This document shows positions 40,884-50,255 of a stretch of 64,000 nucleotides of DNA, in pieces. The position numbers and the translations under genes were made by a program. How positions within the stretch are numbered: the stretch's first letter is position 1; each line of letters starts with the position of its first letter. Below the pieces are notes generated by a model, which searched no databases, was not told where the DNA came from, and saw only the letters and a list, made by a program, of their open reading frames with translations. Source of the stretch: Paenibacillus thalictri (GTDB lineage Bacteria > Bacillota > Bacilli > Paenibacillales > NBRC-103111); NCBI RefSeq assembly GCF_004307995.1, contig NZ_SIRE01000007.1, forward strand, positions 62,001 to 126,000, written 5' to 3'.

Positions 40884-43187
40884 ATGCACATGCGGGAATT
40901 GCTTCAGGAGCTGCCCATCGATGCCGCGCTGGCCGGCGGCAAACGCAGCTTGCGCACAATGCCGAAGGCATGCCTGCTCGGTTCCACCGGAGCCAGGTTA
41001 TGGGCCGATTTTTTGTGGCCGGCGCCCGGTTTCTCCGGGGCTATCGATTTTATTCATAAAATCAATCTGCCTTCCTTGTTTACGGTCCGCTGTGATGCGG
41101 TGCAAAGTTACGAGCCGCTGGAAATAAACTGGTATCCGAGCCGGATGACGATGCGGTTTGCCAGCGGGAAAGTGAAGTTTGAAGAAACAAAGTTTATTAC
41201 GTGGGAAGACTGCGCCGTGTCCTGCCAGACATGGACCAATACCGGGAGTACCGACATCAAGCTTAGCTTGGTGCCGGAGGAACTTATGTTTACGCAACCG
41301 GCGGGTGATGCGGAGCGGGACGAATTGGCAGGGCCGCCGGACGGCGTTTTGACGGGTATATCGGGCGCATCGGATAACAATGGCACGCCTGTTGCAGCGG
41401 AGAAGCAGGATGTGCTGGATACACTGGCTGCACCCGGCCTACCCGGCGAATCCGGCGCTTACCGCTTGGGTTATCTCGAAGTGCCGCAGTACGATTATGC
41501 CGTAGCGGCGATGCTGAAAACAAGCCATCCCGCGTTGTACGGCGGCTTGACGCTGCGGCCGGGCGAAACTATCCGGCTGATCGTAGCTGCTTCGCTTGGC
41601 TTGCGCGGCGCGGATGAACCGGCCGAGCTGCAAAAGCGGCTTGACGTATTAGTCGCCCAACCGCAGGATCCGGCCGCCGTTATCGCCAAGCAGCAGCAGG
41701 CGTATCAGGCATGGTTTGACCGGGCGCCGTCGTTTGTGTGCAATGAGCCGCTGCTTAATACAACGTGGTCGTATCGCTGGTATGTGCTGCGGCATAATTT
41801 GGCCGACCCGCGCTGCGGCCGGCTGCAGCATCCGCTGTTTTACGAGGGCCGCTCCCACAAGATGAGCAAGACGCCGCTGGCGCCCAAAGGCTGGGAATTC
41901 AGCAAAATGATCCCGCTGACAGTGCCGCTGCACCTGCTGGAGTCGCGTTGGCACGCTGACGGCTCCACCAGCGAAGGGGCGATGCTGAATATGAAGGCAA
42001 GCCAGGATGCGGAAGGGTTTTACAACTGCCTGTTCGTCAACCAAACGCTTCATTCGTACGCCAATTTTATGGGCTGGGCCGTGTATCAGCATTATTTGGT
42101 ATGCAAGGATATCGGGCTGGTCAAGACCATGCTCGAATCGCTGAAACGGCAGGTCGACGGCGAAGCGGCCAAGCTGGGCAATCCGGCTGACGGTCTGCTG
42201 ACCGAATATACGCACAACCGTACGGGCAAGGAATACCAGCCGAGCTACTGGTATTTCCACGGTTACCCCGAGGATTGCAAAAATCCCGAGACGTTTACGC
42301 CGTTAAAACGCGTGGACCGCTCGGTTTATCATTATTTGAACAGTGTCGGCGTATCGCGTTTGTGCCGGGCCGCGGGGGACCCCGATGCGGAGCATTTCGA
42401 GCGGTTGGCGGAGCGGATTCAACATGATGTGCTGGATAAAATGTGGGATGAAGAGACGCGCTTTTTTTACGATTTGCATTACGAAACGGATGAGAAAGCG
42501 TGGGTGAAAAATATCGTCGGTTTTTATCCGTATTGGGCGCAAATGACCGGGGATCGCCATGCAGACGGGCTTCATCACGCTCTGACTGAAGGTGAGTTCG
42601 CGACCCCATGCCCGTTTCCTTCGGTCGCTGCGGATTGTCCCGTATACGCACCGGAAGGAGGGTGGCAGGGCCGCTTTTTCAAGGGAAGAAACGGCTGCGT
42701 TTGGGACGGCCCGACATGGCCGTACACCAACAGCATCGTATTGGATGCGCTGGCGCTCGCCGGTAAACGCGAAGGCGGACCGTGGGAGGAGGCGTTTGGC
42801 CGCCTGTTCCGCGAATATTCGCTGCTGCATTACCGGGGCAGGGAGCTCGGCGAGCCGTATTTGGTCGAGCATTACAGCAGCCAAACGGGAGAGCCGCTCA
42901 GCGACGAGGTCGACTACAATCATTCCTATTACATCGATTTGGTGATCCGCCATATCGCCGGCTTGCGCGTCGAAGAGGACCGGCTTGTTCTTGAGCCGGC
43001 AGACATCGGCTTGTCGTATTTCCGGCTTGACCGCATCCGTGCGGCCGGCCGCAGTATAAGCATCACGTACAATCGCGGGGACGACCCGGCTGCAGCCGGT
43101 TTGCCGGTGGGCTATCGGTTGTATGTCGACGGCGAACTGGCGCTGGAAAACGCCGGTTTGGCGGCAATGACCTACAGCTTGTCTTGA
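40884..43187 (+). CDS. (alpha/alpha)6-barrel glycoside hydrolase (GH63/MGH1-like)
   Basis: 767 residues from ATG 40884 with GGGAGGAGGG 8 bases upstream. The N-terminal ~270 residues are beta-rich. The C-terminal two thirds are helical with hallmarks of the GH63/MGH1-like six-hairpin barrel: TWSYRWYVLRHNL, FNxY-like YEGRSHKMSK, GCVWDGPTWPYTNSIVLDAL (probable acid Asp) and EHYSSQTGEPLSDEVDYNHSYYIDLVIRHIAGL (probable base Glu). No signal peptide, so it cuts imported oligosaccharides inside the cell. The linkage is unknown. It ends the operon; a terminator follows at 43348. Confidence 0.82.
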   Translation: MHMRELLQELPIDAALAGGKRSLRTMPKACLLGSTGARLWADFLWPAPGFSGAIDFIHKINLPSLFTVRCDAVQSYEPLEINWYPSRMTMRFASGKVKFEETKFITWEDCAVSCQTWTNTGSTDIKLSLVPEELMFTQPAGDAERDELAGPPDGVLTGISGASDNNGTPVAAEKQDVLDTLAAPGLPGESGAYRLGYLEVPQYDYAVAAMLKTSHPALYGGLTLRPGETIRLIVAASLGLRGADEPAELQKRLDVLVAQPQDPAAVIAKQQQAYQAWFDRAPSFVCNEPLLNTTWSYRWYVLRHNLADPRCGRLQHPLFYEGRSHKMSKTPLAPKGWEFSKMIPLTVPLHLLESRWHADGSTSEGAMLNMKASQDAEGFYNCLFVNQTLHSYANFMGWAVYQHYLVCKDIGLVKTMLESLKRQVDGEAAKLGNPADGLLTEYTHNRTGKEYQPSYWYFHGYPEDCKNPETFTPLKRVDRSVYHYLNSVGVSRLCRAAGDPDAEHFERLAERIQHDVLDKMWDEETRFFYDLHYETDEKAWVKNIVGFYPYWAQMTGDRHADGLHHALTEGEFATPCPFPSVAADCPVYAPEGGWQGRFFKGRNGCVWDGPTWPYTNSIVLDALALAGKREGGPWEEAFGRLFREYSLLHYRGRELGEPYLVEHYSSQTGEPLSDEVDYNHSYYIDLVIRHIAGLRVEEDRLVLEPADIGLSYFRLDRIRAAGRSISITYNRGDDPAAAGLPVGYRLYVDGELALENAGLAAMTYSLS

Positions 43188-43347
43188 GAGCAGCCTCCGG
43201 CATCGCGCGCTTGTCTTCAGCTTCGCCATGGGCGGCGCATGATAAGCGAATTTCAGTTTTTCGGTTTTTACCCTGAATGGAGTAGGTTAACTTCAAACCG
43301 CATTGAGAAAAAAGCTTTTTAAAACTACGATGAATATGGTTAATCCG

Positions 43348-43397
43348 GGCGGTACAACTGATGGCGATCAGCTTTGTACCGTCTATTTTCTTTTTTG
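43348..43397 (+). terminator. Rho-independent terminator of the glycan operon
   Basis: Stem GGCGGTACAA / TTGTACCGTC (one G-U pair), with an internal CTGAT/ATCAG extension, then TATTTTCTTTTTTG. It lies 160 bases after the glycosidase stop. Confidence 0.7.
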
Positions 43398-43591
43398 CCG
43401 CTCGTACAGGGGCATGAATTTCGGCGGTTTTGATCAACAAGCATGCGGCTGCTTGTTTTCTCGCGGACGAGCTTACGAGCGAGAATGACGGCATTGCGGC
43501 GAACAAATCCGTTTATGGTAGAATAGAACCGATAAGATCAGGTTTATTGCATCAGCGGCTGGAATTTTAGATGACAAAGGAGAATTGCCGT

Positions 43592-44080
43592 ATGGCATCT
43601 GGGGACGTCAATAACATAAAAACAATGCTTTATACGATGTGCTTGGTGAGAAATAACGATCAGGTGCTGCTAATCAATCGTCCCAATGAACGCGGCTTTC
43701 CGGGGTGGATCGGTCCCGGTGGAAAAGTCGACTTCCCGGAAAGCTTGACGGAAGGGGCGGCGCGCGAAGTGTGGGAAGAGACGGGGCTGAGAGTCGGCCG
43801 GCTTGTTTACAAAGGGCTTGATGAATTTGTTGATCCCAAGCAGAACTGCCGATATATGGTGTTTAATTATTTGGCCGACTCCTTCGAGGGGGAGTTGCTG
43901 GAAAATCCGCCCGAAGGCGAATTGAAGTGGATTCCGATTAAGGAAGCGCTGGATTACCCGATGCAGTCGTGGTTTAAACGAAGATTTCCGCTGTTTTTTG
44001 AAGAGGGCACTTTTGAGATTTATGAAATATACGATCAAGCCGAGAAAGTAACGATAAAGGAATCGGTAAAGAAGTTATAG
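43592..44080 (+). CDS. NUDIX hydrolase (MutT-like)
   Basis: 162 residues from ATG 43592 with AAAGGAGAA 6 bases upstream (ATG 43571 precedes the site). The complete Nudix box is present: G-x5-E-x7-REVWEETGL, starting GKVDFPESLTEGAAREV, which binds the metal and the pyrophosphate. PNERGFPGWIGPGGK before it is typical of 8-oxo-dGTP diphosphatase-like enzymes (YtkD/MutT group). Stand-alone housekeeping gene between a terminator and repeat-rich DNA. Confidence 0.92.
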   Translation: MASGDVNNIKTMLYTMCLVRNNDQVLLINRPNERGFPGWIGPGGKVDFPESLTEGAAREVWEETGLRVGRLVYKGLDEFVDPKQNCRYMVFNYLADSFEGELLENPPEGELKWIPIKEALDYPMQSWFKRRFPLFFEEGTFEIYEIYDQAEKVTIKESVKKL

Positions 44081-44144
44081 TTTTCGGATAACGGCTATTT
44101 GTTCCGGCAAAAGAACACGGAGTATGCGAATCGGTTCGCAGCAA

Positions 44145-44258
44145 GCAGGGGCGTTCGCTTATGTTGTCAGGATTTGCAGGAAGCAGGGGCGTTCGCCTAA
44201 TGTCGTCAGGATAGCGGGGGGCAGGGAGCGTTCGCCTAATGTCGTCAGGATAGCGGGG
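44145..44258. repeat. Three tandem 38-bp units
   Basis: Units begin at 44145, 44183 and 44221, each starting GCAGGG and containing CGTTCGCCTAATGTCGTCAG (first unit slightly diverged). The period is exactly 38 bases. No spacer-repeat pattern of a CRISPR array is present, since the whole unit is repeated. Confidence 0.85.
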
Positions 44259-44259
44259 G

Positions 44260-44313
44260 CAGCCGACGGCCACGCAGAGCCGCAAAGCGCGCTTGGGATT
44301 ACGCACGTTGGAA
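44260..44313. repeat. 54-bp dispersed repeat, copy 1
   Basis: About 48 of 54 positions agree with 54172-54225, including CCACGCAGAGCCG and CGCACGTTGGAA. It directly joins the 38-bp tandem array on its left and the long repeat copy B on its right. Confidence 0.75.
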
Positions 44314-44329
44314 TCGCACGTGTTGGAAT

Positions 44330-44966
44330 GATAAATGATGGCTGATATTCAGATCGCGTATTGGCTGAATTAGCGCAATCATATCGGGTTCACGGAGTAA
44401 ACCGGAACTATTTAATGTTTGAACGCAGCAAACCGGAACCATAAAATGCTTGAACGCAGCAAATGAAGCGGTACTTAGACTTCGATTCGATTTTGATTAA
44501 AGTTGATCATTGGCTGTCTGTCTGTAACGGACATTATGCGTCGCTCTGGTTGGTCTTATGTATACAAACGTCATGCTCCGACGTTAACGGACCGGAGCGC
44601 ACCTATTTGGCAAAAAAGTCAGGGTTATCATTTTTAACGGACCGGAGCGACTTTATTTGCCCAAAAAAGTCGGGGAAACCGCGATGATGGGCCGAATAAG
44701 AGCGCTGGTGTCCGTCGCATTGAGCAAACCTCAGATTTGGTATACATAGCAGCGCCCATGTCCATTAGAGAGGCAGCCCCTTCAACGTTGGGTGATGCAC
44801 AATGAATCGACAGTCTCCCTCAGTTTGTTATCCATCCGGATGGTTCTATGTCCAGAACGAGTCGCGGCGCATAAAAGAAGCTTGATCATACCTGTGACGA
44901 TTCCTGTGGCAATGGCGATACTGGGGGCCATCGGCTTCTTATCCTGACAACGTTGGACGTTCGCCC
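44330..44966. repeat. Dispersed intergenic repeat, copy B
   Basis: Nearly full-length partner of 22391-22986. Two direct units AACGGACCGGAGCG start at 44586 and 44636 (50-base period), and the inverted unit is at 44689-44715, so a hairpin can form. A short internal duplication (AAACCGGAACnAT...GCTTGAACGCAGCAAA) is extra relative to copy A. The remaining bases up to the LysR gene at 45062 hold nothing recognisable. Confidence 0.8.
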
Positions 44967-45061
44967 ACTGGTCCAGTTGCTTCAAGCGGGGGGCATTAAA
45001 GAAATCAGAGGGACACCACCGATTGAAAAATAATTCGCGCACCAGTGGCGGTCTCCTTCCA

Positions 45062-45976
45062 TTATGGAGTCTTGGCCGAGATCAGATGGGCGTCGACGTT
45101 ATCAAGCATGTGAATGAACTGCGTTGCGGCTGGGGACAGGTGTTTGTTTTTATAGTGAACGTATTGGATGCCCCGGCGGAAGGCCGCATCCCGGAGCGGA
45201 ATTTCGATCAGCAGGCCGCTTGCGATCTCGTGCTGCACGGCAAATTTGGATACTACGGAGATGCCAAGCCCATGGATGACGGCCTGCTTGATCGCCTCCA
45301 GGTTGCTGATTTCCATGAAACGGTTGAAGGTGACGCCAAACTGGCTGAACATCGTGTCAAGAAACGATCTTGTTGCCGATTTTTGCGGCTTGAGCAGCAG
45401 CGTTTCATTGGAGAAGTCCAGCACGGAGCAATCTTTTTTGCCGGCGGCAGGGTGGCTTGAAGGGGCGATAAGCACAAGCTCATCGCGGTAAAAGGTGCTG
45501 GAGTGAAATAACGTTTCGTCCACTTTAATATGATCGGACAAGACGAGAAACTCCAGCTTGTTTGTTTCCAGCATATAGATGAGCTGCTGCGATGATGTGA
45601 TGTTCATGTTGATGTGAATGCCGGGATACCGTTTGTTGAAGCTGCTGAGCACCGCCGGAAGCAAATAGACGCCGACAAAGTTGCTGGAGCCAAACGACAA
45701 GGTACCCGTGCTTAAGCTTTCGGATTGCTTCAGATGCTCTTTCGCCTGCTGAAGCAAATTGACCATCTGTTCGGCGTAAGGCTTAAACAGCTTGCCATGG
45801 CTGGTGAGAAACAGTTTTTTGCCGATGCGGTCAAAGAGCGGGGTCCCCAGATCGTCTTCGAGGCTTTGAATTTGCATGCTGACAGCCGGCTGCGAGCAGT
45901 ACAGCTTGTCGGCGGTTTCCGTAAAATTGAGGCATTCGGCCAAGGTTAAAAATGTATGGAGTTTGTTGATATTCAT
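45062..45976 (-). CDS. LysR-family transcriptional regulator
   Basis: 304 residues, ATG with GAGGTCG 7 bases upstream on the minus strand. The N-terminal winged helix (LHTFLTLAECLNFTETADKLYCSQPAVSMQIQSLEDDLGTPLFDR) is of standard LysR form, followed by a substrate-binding domain from about residue 90 (GTLSFGSSNFVGVYLLPAVLSSF). It is divergent from a DASS anion transporter gene; the shared 119-base intergenic region holds a T-N11-A palindrome. It probably activates the transporter when its organic acid is present. Confidence 0.92.
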   Translation of the reverse strand: MNINKLHTFLTLAECLNFTETADKLYCSQPAVSMQIQSLEDDLGTPLFDRIGKKLFLTSHGKLFKPYAEQMVNLLQQAKEHLKQSESLSTGTLSFGSSNFVGVYLLPAVLSSFNKRYPGIHINMNITSSQQLIYMLETNKLEFLVLSDHIKVDETLFHSSTFYRDELVLIAPSSHPAAGKKDCSVLDFSNETLLLKPQKSATRSFLDTMFSQFGVTFNRFMEISNLEAIKQAVIHGLGISVVSKFAVQHEIASGLLIEIPLRDAAFRRGIQYVHYKNKHLSPAATQFIHMLDNVDAHLISAKTP

Positions 45977-46012
45977 AAAACGACCTCATTTCGGCATACT
46001 CACAAATGAACT

Positions 46013-46060
46013 ATAAGATTATCTTATGGTTACTGAAATTAAATCAAATTGTATTATAAT
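46013..46060 (+). promoter_or_regulatory. LysR operator and transporter promoter
   Basis: The perfect palindrome ATAAGAT-T-ATCTTAT (46013-46027) contains the T-N11-A of LysR sites. A consensus -10 box TATAAT (46055-46060) follows, with no good -35 box at the right distance (region 46032-46037), as expected for an activator-dependent promoter. Confidence 0.65.
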
Positions 46061-46116
46061 CATACGCGACCTATAATGAAAGCGCAATCAAAAATATGTA
46101 TTGGGAGGAAAGAAAT

Positions 46117-47601
46117 ATGGTTGAAAGGGGAACACCGCTAAGCGATTCTCCGCTGGAGCCTTCCGTCAAGAAAAAAAGCGGCACGGAAGCGTTTTTGAAG
46201 AAATGGGGCATCCCGATTGCGCTTATTGTAGGGCTCATTTTGTATTTCATGCCGACCCCGGCGGGAATGACCGTACCCGGTCAAAGGGCGCTTGGGATAT
46301 TTACCGCCACATTGATTTTGTGGGTGGCGGGCTCGCTGCCGATTTATTTAACCTCGATGGTGGCGACCGTACTGCTGAGCGTAACGGGCACTTTTAAGGA
46401 AGAGGAAGCGCTCGGCATGCTGGGCAACGACGTCATCTGGCTGATGGTTTCCGCTTTTATTTTGACTTCGGCGATGATCAAGTCGAATTTGGCGCGGCGA
46501 TTTGCGCTGTGGATGATTACGGCGTTTGGCAAAACGCCAAAAAGAACGCTGCTTGTGCTTGTGGCGCTCAACTTTATTTTGGCCTTTTTTGTTCCGTCGA
46601 CGACAGCGAGGGCTACGCTGATGGTGCCGATCTGTATGATATTGCTGGAGGTATACAGAGCGGTGCCGGGCGAGAGCAACCTGGGCCGCATTATGATGCT
46701 GCAGGGAGTGCAAGCCGATGCCCTCGCTACTTCGGGCGTCATGACGGCGACCTCGGGCAACATTATCGCCGTCGGTTTTATTAACGAGCAGGCAGGCGGT
46801 TCGATCAGCTACATGACGTGGCTGCTAGCTTCCATGCCAACGGCGATTATTACGATGCTGCTCACATTCCTTATCGGTCTGAAGTTGTTCTCGTTTAAAG
46901 GCGAGGCGGCGTTCGAAGGCGTCATGTCCACACTGAAGGAGGAACTTGTCAAGCTGGGCCGGTTTAGCGTCATCGAAAAGAAGGCCTTGGGCATTTTCCT
47001 GCTGACCGTGGTTTTGTGGGCGACGGGGGACTACCATAAAAGCTGGTTTGGTTTTGAAATCGACGTATTTATGACGGCGATCATCGCCGCTATCTTGTGC
47101 CTGATGCCGAAGGTGGGGCTGCTCACTTGGAAAGAGGCCAATATCAAGTGGGATTTAATGATTTTTGCTGCAGGCGCTTATGCGGTGGGCAATGCGCTGG
47201 AGAAATCGAAGGGCGCGGAATGGGTGATCAAAAGCGTGGTAAAAGGGCTTGGCCTGGAGCATATGAGCCATGTTTGGGTATATGTACTGGTCGTATTTAT
47301 CAGCATGTACAGCCACTTGATTTTTACGAGTAAAACGGTGCGCGTGACGATATTGATTCCGGCTTTTATCGCTTTGGCCAAATCGCTTGGCATGGATCCG
47401 GTCGCGCTGGCGCTTGCATCGGCGATGACGCTGACTTACACGATTACGCTGCCGCCGCATTCGAAGGTGAACACGATCTATTTTGCCACCGGTTACTTCA
47501 GCGTGCTTGATCAGGCCAAATATGCCGTCGTGACTTGTTTTATCGGGGCGACGCTAATCAGCCTGGCGATCTTTACATGGTTTAAAGTGCTGGGCATTTA
47601 G
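46117..47601 (+). CDS. DASS/CitT-family sodium:anion symporter
   Basis: 494 residues from ATG 46117 with GGGAGGAAAG upstream. About twelve membrane helices. The divalent anion:sodium symporter signatures are visible as ALNFILAFFVPSTTARATLMVPI (SNT-like first motif), VMTATSGNIIAVGF and the C-terminal MTLTYTITLPPHSKVNTIYFATGYF. Transports dicarboxylates or related anions with sodium or protons across the cytoplasmic membrane. Probably regulated by the divergent LysR protein, and cotranscribed with the phosphoglycerate-mutase-like gene 63 bases downstream. Confidence 0.9.
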   Translation: MVERGTPLSDSPLEPSVKKKSGTEAFLKKWGIPIALIVGLILYFMPTPAGMTVPGQRALGIFTATLILWVAGSLPIYLTSMVATVLLSVTGTFKEEEALGMLGNDVIWLMVSAFILTSAMIKSNLARRFALWMITAFGKTPKRTLLVLVALNFILAFFVPSTTARATLMVPICMILLEVYRAVPGESNLGRIMMLQGVQADALATSGVMTATSGNIIAVGFINEQAGGSISYMTWLLASMPTAIITMLLTFLIGLKLFSFKGEAAFEGVMSTLKEELVKLGRFSVIEKKALGIFLLTVVLWATGDYHKSWFGFEIDVFMTAIIAAILCLMPKVGLLTWKEANIKWDLMIFAAGAYAVGNALEKSKGAEWVIKSVVKGLGLEHMSHVWVYVLVVFISMYSHLIFTSKTVRVTILIPAFIALAKSLGMDPVALALASAMTLTYTITLPPHSKVNTIYFATGYFSVLDQAKYAVVTCFIGATLISLAIFTWFKVLGI

Positions 47602-47664
47602 CCCAGCCAATGCATACGAAGCCAGTTTTTGCTGGCGCAAAAACTTTCAGGAGGAACTCACACC

Positions 47665-48906
47665 ATGTACTACAAAAAAGCGATAGTGGCGATAGCCGAC
47701 GGTCTGGGTGACCGGCCGCTTCCCGAGCTTGGGTTTAAGACGCCGCTGGAATATGCCGATACGCCGAATCTGGATAAGCTCGCGTTACAAGGCATCACCG
47801 GCATGATGGATTTGGTCGGACCCGGTATTCCGGTTGGCACCGATATGGGCCATATGGTGCTGTTCGGGTTCCAGCCCGGCGAATATCCGGGGCGCGGGCC
47901 GATTGAAGCGCTGGGCATCGGCATGGAGGTGCAGCACGGCGATATCGTGATCCGCTGCAATTTTGCCTCCGTTGATGAAAACGGCATTGTGTTGGACCGC
48001 CGAGCCGGCCGCATCCGCGACAATACGCGGGAGCTGGCGGAGGCGCTTGACGGGATGGTGCTGGAGGATGAGGTGGAAGTGTATTTCAAACCGGCCACCG
48101 AACACCGGGCGGTGCTGATTTTACGCGGCAGCGGGCTGAGCGACCGGATTAGCGATTCCGACCCGAAAGCCCCACACGAAGGCAAGCCGTATTACGACGT
48201 AGAGCCGCTAGACGAAACTGAGGAAGCGCAAAAAACGGCGTATTTCCTTAACCTGTTTCTGCAGCGTTCGCATGACATTTTATCAAGCCATCCTATTAAC
48301 GGGCGGCGTGCCCTTGAAGGGTTGCCTCCGGCCAATTTCATATTGACCCGGGGCGCGGGACGGATGGCGAATTTGGAGCCGGTCGTGCGGCGACGGAATT
48401 TTAAAGGAAGCTGCATCGCGGGGGAAAGCACGGTGCTCGGAGTGGCGCATTTGGCCGGCTTTAAAGCCGTCACTTCAGAACGGATGACCGGCAATATGGA
48501 CACGGATATCGATCTCAAAGCACAGCTGGCCTTGGAGGAAATTGCCGACAACGACCTCGTTTATGTGCACCTCAAGGCGCCCGATCTGAAAGGGCACGAC
48601 AACAAGCCTTTTGAAAAAGCCCAGGCAATCGAGCTGTTTGACCGCATGGTAGGCTTGCTCGCAAAGCAATTACCGGCCGATACGTACCTTGCGATTGCCG
48701 CCGATCATTCGACGCCATGCGAGGTCGGCGAGCATACGGGCGAACCCGTCCCGATTCTGATCTACGGCCCCGGTATCCGCAGGGACAGGGTGTTTCAGTT
48801 TAACGAAATTGACTGCGCTCATGGCGGGTTGGGGCGTTTTCGCGGCCATGAATTCGTCGATACGCTGCACGGCTTGATGGGTTATGTGAAAAAACAAGGA
48901 AATTGA
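47665..48906 (+). CDS. Archaeal-type phosphoglycerate-mutase-like protein (alkaline phosphatase superfamily)
   Basis: 413 residues from ATG 47665 with CAGGAGGA upstream. It has the ApgM architecture: IVAIADGLGDRP metal site, TPNLDKLA, then the nucleophile region PVGTDMGHMVLFGFQPG, LSSHPINGRR, VHLKAPDLKGHDN and IAADHSTPCEVGEHTGEPVP. ApgM enzymes use Ser in the nucleophile loop; here the residue is Thr59. With its position behind an anion transporter, a hydrolase or mutase acting on an imported phosphorylated or phosphonate-type compound is possible, though simple phosphoglycerate mutase activity is not excluded. A terminator follows. Confidence 0.8.
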   Translation: MYYKKAIVAIADGLGDRPLPELGFKTPLEYADTPNLDKLALQGITGMMDLVGPGIPVGTDMGHMVLFGFQPGEYPGRGPIEALGIGMEVQHGDIVIRCNFASVDENGIVLDRRAGRIRDNTRELAEALDGMVLEDEVEVYFKPATEHRAVLILRGSGLSDRISDSDPKAPHEGKPYYDVEPLDETEEAQKTAYFLNLFLQRSHDILSSHPINGRRALEGLPPANFILTRGAGRMANLEPVVRRRNFKGSCIAGESTVLGVAHLAGFKAVTSERMTGNMDTDIDLKAQLALEEIADNDLVYVHLKAPDLKGHDNKPFEKAQAIELFDRMVGLLAKQLPADTYLAIAADHSTPCEVGEHTGEPVPILIYGPGIRRDRVFQFNEIDCAHGGLGRFRGHEFVDTLHGLMGYVKKQGN

Positions 48907-48954
48907 GCATCAAAAACGGTTGTATCGAATATAAGAGGTTAGTCAACCGATAGA

Positions 48955-49005
48955 AGCTTCCGGAACCACCTTTTAAGTGGGCCCGGAGGCTTTTTCATTT
49001 TTTCC
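48955..49005 (+). terminator. Rho-independent terminator
   Basis: Stem AGCTTCCGG / CCGGAGGCT with a 19-base loop and TTTTTCATTTTTT tail, 48 bases after the mutase-like gene. Confidence 0.85.
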
Positions 49006-49151
49006 AAAATACGGACGGAATCAGCCAGCAACATGTCGCAATCGGCAATGACCGGATGACTTGTTCATTTTAAGATAAAGTAGTGGAAAGGCAAAAAAGA
49101 AAGGTGGTGCAGTTCCTGCCCGGACTGGAGCCGGCATAAGGGAACGCGAAA

Positions 49152-50255
49152 ATGGCGCTGAAAATCGGGATTGTCGGGATGAATGGAATTGGCATGCGGC
49201 ATGCCGCTTGCTACGCAAAGGATCCGCTGGCTGAAGTGGTCGGCGTATGCGACGTGGTGAAGGAGAAAGCGGACAAGGCGGCGGAAACGTACGGGGTACG
49301 CGCTTACTACAGCCTCAAGGACATGCTGGAGAACGAACCGGATCTGCAAATTGTCGACGTTACAACCGGAGGCATCGAAAACGGCAGCTGGCACTTCGAG
49401 CCGGCGATGCAAGCGATCGCCGCAGGCAAACATGTGCTGGTGGAGAAGCCACTGTCCAGCGATATTCGCGAAGGCCGGGAGCTGGTGCGTTTTGCCGCAG
49501 AGAAAAATGTCTACCTGGGCTGCAACTTAAATCATTATTTCAGCGCACCGGCCGAAAGAGCCAAGCAATACATGAACTCCGGCGATATCGGCGAGGTCGT
49601 TTACTGTTTGCACAAAATGGGCTTTAACGGCGGCGAAGAGGTATATTCCCCACCGAAGACGATGAAAGATAAAGACCGTCCTTACTTCCATATGAAAGCG
49701 TTTTTAACACATCCGTTCAGCGTGATGCGGCATTTCTGCGGCGATATTACGCACATCCAAACATTTTCCAATCAGGCGGGTTTCCGTAAAAGTGCCGGTG
49801 ATGTAACGGTATCGATCAACAGCATCCACGTTAAGTTCGCCAGCGGCGCGGCCGGATATTTGATCAGCCAGCGCGGTGATGCGCCATACGGATTAGGCGG
49901 CTGGTGGAGCATGGAAGTTGGCGGAACCAAGGGTACGTTCTGCATCGAAAACTGCGTAGAGAAAGTATCGTATTGGCGGGCCGGCAAAAGCATCCCGACC
50001 ATCGGGGCGCATCCGGCTCCGGAAGTGACCGAATCGGGTGTGACCGATTTTAATACGACGTTTAACAACCGTTTGCATGCATTTCTTGAGGATATTACCA
50101 ACGGCGTGCCACGCGAGCATATTCGCGCTTCGGGCCGGGACGCACTGGCCGTGCTGGAATACACCTTCGCGGCGATGGAGTCCTACGAGCAAGGCGGCAT
50201 TGTCGTCCGTCCTCAGGCGTTGCCTGCGTTCCACGGCGATCCGCTCGTCATGTAA
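49152..50255 (+). CDS. Gfo/Idh/MocA-family oxidoreductase
   Basis: 367 residues, ATG with AAGGGAAC 6 bases upstream. N-terminal Rossmann fold KIGIVGMNGIGMRHAACY, the AGKHVLVEKPLS motif whose Lys is catalytic, and CNLNHYFSAPAERAKQYM; the C-terminal sheet domain holds the MKAFLTHPFSVMRHFCGD stretch. It oxidises or reduces a sugar or cyclitol with NAD(P). It resembles the enzyme at 53147-54163 in the VxxTGGxExGSxH segment, suggesting related substrates for the pair. It opens a cluster with an isomerase and a sulfatase-fold hydrolase. Confidence 0.92.
   Translation: MALKIGIVGMNGIGMRHAACYAKDPLAEVVGVCDVVKEKADKAAETYGVRAYYSLKDMLENEPDLQIVDVTTGGIENGSWHFEPAMQAIAAGKHVLVEKPLSSDIREGRELVRFAAEKNVYLGCNLNHYFSAPAERAKQYMNSGDIGEVVYCLHKMGFNGGEEVYSPPKTMKDKDRPYFHMKAFLTHPFSVMRHFCGDITHIQTFSNQAGFRKSAGDVTVSINSIHVKFASGAAGYLISQRGDAPYGLGGWWSMEVGGTKGTFCIENCVEKVSYWRAGKSIPTIGAHPAPEVTESGVTDFNTTFNNRLHAFLEDITNGVPREHIRASGRDALAVLEYTFAAMESYEQGGIVVRPQALPAFHGDPLVM

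Noticed and set aside
42303-43229. 308-codon minus-strand frame opposite the glycosidase
   Set aside because: Shadow of the GC-rich glycosidase gene; no domain and no ribosome site.
44145-44258. CRISPR-like array
   Set aside because: The entire 38-bp unit is repeated without variable spacers, there are only three units, and no cas genes are present.
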